In this document: piece after piece, positions 61,155 through 64,000 of the stretch
Layout: every line of letters begins with the position of its first letter
Position numbering within the stretch: the first letter of the stretch is position 1
From: Nocardiopsis dassonvillei subsp. dassonvillei DSM 43111
GTDB lineage: Bacteria; Actinomycetota; Actinomycetes; Streptosporangiales; Streptosporangiaceae
Reading direction: 5' to 3'
Length of the DNA: 64,000 nucleotides
Assembly (NCBI RefSeq): GCF_000092985.1
Contig: NC_014211.1
Location: forward strand, 558,001 to 622,000
Program-made: the position numbers and the translations under genes
The notes under the pieces: generated by a model
What the model was told of the DNA's origin: nothing
The model's input: only the letters and a program-made list of their open reading frames with translations
Databases searched by the model: none

Positions 61155-61353
61155 GGCGGCGGGTCCCTTCGTGGCGGTTGCGTACCCGCCCCATTGTGTA
61201 ACGCGGCCGCGGTGCTCGGAACGTTCCTGGCCTGTTCCGGACACCGGGTCGCGGCCCGCGGAAGGCGGCGCTGTCCGGGACGCTGTGTGACGGAATGTGA
61301 GGGGAGGGCGATATGGTGTCCGCCGTTCGCGTTCCCCAGGAAGGAAACCCCCG

Positions 61354-62028
61354 GTGCCCCCTGCGCCCCACACGACGAAGACCGCGACCGCGCTGGTCCT
61401 GGCCCTCCTGCTGACCGCCTGCGGCGGCGCGGAGCCGGAGCAGGCCGCGGACGCCCCCGACGCCGCCGCGGCCGACGCCCGGGACTCCCCGCCCGAGGGG
61501 ACCCCCGAGGCGGCGGTCGAGCTGGTGGACCCGATGGAGCTGGCCCCCGACGACCTGTGCCAGGTGCTCTCCGAAGAGACCAGCACCGAGCTGCTCGGTC
61601 CGCCCGAGGACCGGGCCGGCAACCAGGAGTCCGATGCCGGTGTCCCCGACGCCGAGGACGTGGAGAATCTCGGTGGCCTCTCCATGACGTGCGTCACCGT
61701 GGCTACGAGCATCGGCCCGCCGCCGCGCAGCCACAGTCTCACCTACCGCCTGGAGATCAACGAGGGCCTCTACGAGGAGGACACCTCGGCACCCGCGGAG
61801 GAGGACGCCGACCCCTCGATCGAGATCGGTGACTACGCGGTCGTGGAGGTCGACCCGGAGGGCACCGACGTCGACCTCCAGGTGGTCCAGGGCCAGGTCG
61901 GTGTGAGCGTCGACTACTCGGCGACGGAGGTCGTCGACTACGAGGGCGTCCCCTACGTCGACGAGGAGGAGATGGTCGCGCGCGCCCTCATGGCGGCGGA
62001 GGAGATCCTCGCCGCCACCGGTGTCTAG
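61354..62028 (+). CDS. Acidic lipoprotein, function unknown
   Basis: 224 residues from a GTG at 61354 (AGGAAGGAAAC upstream). Lipobox LLLTACGG near residue 21. The mature part is Ala/Asp/Glu-rich and then a compact domain with two cysteines (DDLCQVL and MTCVTV) that probably form a disulfide; this resembles DUF3558-like lipoproteins of actinobacteria. It is divergent from the GerW-like gene, across a 199-bp intergenic region. Confidence 0.7.
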   Translation: MPPAPHTTKTATALVLALLLTACGGAEPEQAADAPDAAAADARDSPPEGTPEAAVELVDPMELAPDDLCQVLSEETSTELLGPPEDRAGNQESDAGVPDAEDVENLGGLSMTCVTVATSIGPPPRSHSLTYRLEINEGLYEEDTSAPAEEDADPSIEIGDYAVVEVDPEGTDVDLQVVQGQVGVSVDYSATEVVDYEGVPYVDEEEMVARALMAAEEILAATGV

Positions 62029-62195
62029 CGTCTCCTGAGGTCGGTACAGCGGCGGCCCCAGCGCCTCCGGGGCCCCGGGCCCCACCGGGGCGATCCGCTC
62101 CTCGGGGGTGGCCGCCGCTTCCCGGACGGTGATCGCGCCGCCGTCGTCGGTGGCCCCGCGCTCGGGGTCCGCGAACACCGCTCACGCGGCCCGGC

Positions 62196-63335
62196 TCAGG
62201 GCGTGAGCACGTTGATCAGGCTCAGTTCGGTGTCGTAGACGGCGACGTCGCCGGTCCCCGTGCGCAGGCCCGCCACCCGGGACCCGTCCTGGGACAGGGC
62301 CATGGGGAACACCCGGGGCAGGTCCGGGCCCAGCGCGACCTCGGTCGCCGAGGCGTACCGCCACGCGACCATGTCGCCGCGGCCGGTGGAGGGGTCCAGG
62401 CGGGCGGCGAACACACGGCCGCTCGCGGCGCTGTACGCGACGTCCACCAGGATGCCCTCGTCCGAGCCGGGAACGAACTCGCGGACGATCGCTCCGGTTC
62501 CGGGCACGACGAGGAACACGGAGCCGGAGCGGATGAGCAGCACGGCCGAGCCGTCCGGGACGAGGTCGAACGAGGCCGCGCCGACACCGGCGCGCTCACG
62601 GATCAGGCCCCGCAGCGAGAGGCTCCCGGTGTCCCACACGGCGATCCCGCCGCCCTCCTCGCCGCCCGCCACCACGCTGCCGTCGAGCGAGTACCTGATC
62701 GAGCCCAGTACGCCCGAGCCGGACAGCCGCGCCTCCAGCTCCCAGGTGCGGGTGTCGTGCAGGTGCAGGTGCCGTCCGTCGGGGTCGCCGCGCACGCCCA
62801 GCGCGAGTGAGGAGCCGTCGGGGCTGAAGGCGATCGACCGCACGGCCCTCTCCTCGCCGACGTCCCGCCTCCTGCCGGTCTCCAGATCGACGACGGTGGC
62901 GCCGTCGAGGGTTCCGTAGGCGAGCAGGCACCCGTCGGGGCTGAACGCCGCCGGGGTCGGCGGCACGGCGGAGGAGTCGTGGTCGATGCGGGCGATGGCG
63001 CGCGACTCCCGCCAGTCCCACAGGGTCACCGTGTCGATCTGGGAGACGGCCAGGACGGAGCCGTCGGGCGAGAAGGACAGCGCGAGCGGCACGTCCTCGG
63101 GGAAGGAGGCCATCGGGGTCCCGGTCGGCGCGAGGCTGTCGGAGACGGCCGATCCGGTCGCGGAGCAGTCGGCGGCGCCCTCGGCCGCCTGGGGGTCCCA
63201 GGAGGGGGCGGTGAAGGAGTACAGCCCCACGCTCACCAGGAGCACCACCACACCGGCCAGCGCTGCCGCGCGCAGCAGGGAGCGGCGGCGGCGTTCCCCG
63301 AGCCGTGAGGGTTCTTCGGGGTGGAGGGGGCGCAT
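62196..63335 (-). CDS. WD40-repeat membrane-anchored protein
   Basis: 379 residues. Basic N-terminus, then one membrane helix (RAAALAGVVVLLVSVGLYSF, ~22-42), then an extracytoplasmic beta-propeller with WD40-like repeats (LALSFSPDGSVLAVSQIDTVTLWDW, AAFSPDGCLLAYGTLDGATVVDL, SIAFSPDGSSLALGV, YSLDGSVVAGGEEGGGIAVWDTG). Function unknown; such proteins often act as scaffolds. GAGGA lies before the ATG at 63335. It is not clearly linked to its neighbours. Confidence 0.8.
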   Translation of the reverse strand: MRPLHPEEPSRLGERRRRSLLRAAALAGVVVLLVSVGLYSFTAPSWDPQAAEGAADCSATGSAVSDSLAPTGTPMASFPEDVPLALSFSPDGSVLAVSQIDTVTLWDWRESRAIARIDHDSSAVPPTPAAFSPDGCLLAYGTLDGATVVDLETGRRRDVGEERAVRSIAFSPDGSSLALGVRGDPDGRHLHLHDTRTWELEARLSGSGVLGSIRYSLDGSVVAGGEEGGGIAVWDTGSLSLRGLIRERAGVGAASFDLVPDGSAVLLIRSGSVFLVVPGTGAIVREFVPGSDEGILVDVAYSAASGRVFAARLDPSTGRGDMVAWRYASATEVALGPDLPRVFPMALSQDGSRVAGLRTGTGDVAVYDTELSLINVLTP

Positions 63336-63950
63336 GGGTCCTCTGGGGGGGTGTTACGGGGGTGAGCGAGGACGGCCCGACGGTTCCGGGCCGGTGCGTG
63401 TGTGGTTGTCAGCAGCCACCGTAACCCCAGAAGACCGCTGGTGGGGAATGGTTCTGGAGGGTTCGGACAGGTTATGTGCCTGTCTGTCAGTTTTTGGTGC
63501 CTTAGGTCCGAAGATCTCTCGGCCGGAGGAAGGCCGCAGGGACGCGCGGCGGGCGAAAGGTCCGCCGGGGCCTTTGGAAACGGGACGCGGGAACGCCCGT
63601 GTGCCAGGGGATTTCGGCTTTACGCCGAACCGGGGCGTGTCGAACCCTCCTGCGCGGGTAGGCGAAGGGGCAAGGGATCGTCCGCACGCGCGCCGGACAG
63701 GTGGCCGAGGGGCGTGTGCGGGAAGAGGGTCGTCTCCACGGGAGAACGGCGCCGCGCGGGGCGACGGGGTCCGCGCGCGGGGCATGGGGACGCCGACAGG
63801 CGTGCCGGGCGCGTTCAGCGCCCGTACGAGGCCGTGCGCCGGACAGGGGAGTGCGCGGGCGGGTACGTGTGCGGAGCGGGCTCCGCGGGCGGCAGCCGGG
63901 GCCTCAGCGGGGCTGCGCTGGCCGGGGGCCTCGGATCCGGCCGTGCGGCC
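63336..63950. other. Gene-poor region
   Basis: No supported gene in about 615 bp. It holds the promoter side of the WD40 gene (a possible TACGGT -10 near 63420 on the minus strand) and a weak GACAGG/CCTGTC stem (63466-63484) followed by TTTTT near 63491. Confidence 0.4.
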
Positions 63951-64000
63951 TCAGGCCGCGACCGTGTGTTTGATGACGCTGCCGTGGCCGTAGACCGGCT
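63951..64000 (-). CDS. 3' end of an unidentified minus-strand gene
   Basis: The last 16 codons (PVYGHGSVIKHTVAA followed by TGA at 63951-63953) look like a genuine protein C-terminus because of the conserved-looking YGHGSVIKH, but too little is visible to identify the product. The gene starts beyond the window. Confidence 0.4.
   Translation of the reverse strand, partial: PVYGHGSVIKHTVAA

Overview
The window looks like chromosomal DNA from a very GC-rich actinomycete, most likely of the Nocardiopsis/Streptosporangiales type. The basis is the roughly 70+% GC content, many GTG/TTG starts, several apparently leaderless genes, small PurL with separate PurS and PurQ, an ESX/type VII secretion locus, a GerW-like sporulation protein, a SigR-like sigma factor and GTTCACC-type PHO boxes. 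No tRNA, rRNA, CRISPR array or intact insertion sequence was seen. The genus assignment is inference.

Layout. (1) 1-7.9 kb: the 3' end of ddl, a methyltransferase, an SDR, the hisE-hisG pair with a very strong terminator, a DUF6194-like protein, two convergent MerR regulators, a DoxX protein, a spermidine-synthase-like protein and an EF-hand protein. (2) 8.0-13.6 kb: a phosphate-uptake locus on the minus strand in the unusual order pstB, atypical response regulator, pstS, pstC, pstA, with PHO-box-like repeats before both pstB and pstS. (3) 14-18.5 kb: thioredoxin, two DUF202 membrane proteins, and a surface-carbohydrate group (epimerase, PIG-L deacetylase, WbqC), divergent from a membrane GT2 glycosyltransferase (18.7-20.2 kb). 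(4) 20.3-24 kb: DUF3817, SURF1, a hairpin-rich gene-free stretch, DinB, an alpha/beta hydrolase without its serine, and a VOC protein. (5) 24.3-30.9 kb: a class II aldolase-like gene with an iron-box promoter, a choline-to-betaine pair (betB, choline oxidase), a VapC remnant and a membrane EEP phosphodiesterase. (6) 31.2-36.2 kb: purL, purQ and purS, interrupted by two other genes and a terminator. (7) 36.5-42.6 kb: a SigR-like sigma factor without an adjacent RsrA, a CPBP protease and the E1alpha-E1beta-E2 genes of a 2-oxoacid dehydrogenase. (8) 42.6-46.2 kb: a lipoprotein / 871-aa helical protein / 110-aa helical protein module that resembles a type VII substrate module. (9) 46.4-49.5 kb: a serine hydrolase and an AEC transporter. 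(10) 49.7-60.7 kb: a type VII secretion locus with a pseudokinase-FnIII receptor, a single-TM protein, two WXG100-type proteins, a lipoprotein and EccC, divergent from EccD and a 53-codon membrane ORF. (11) 60.7-64 kb: a GerW-like protein, a lipoprotein, a WD40 membrane protein, a gene-poor stretch and the 3' tip of another gene.

The most interesting points are the type VII locus with its degenerate kinase and a separate three-gene candidate substrate module; the iron-box-controlled aldolase homologue that has lost its metal-binding histidines; the phosphate locus split by a regulator whose receiver lacks the phosphorylatable aspartate; and a textbook 19-bp-spacer MerR promoter that also appears leaderless.
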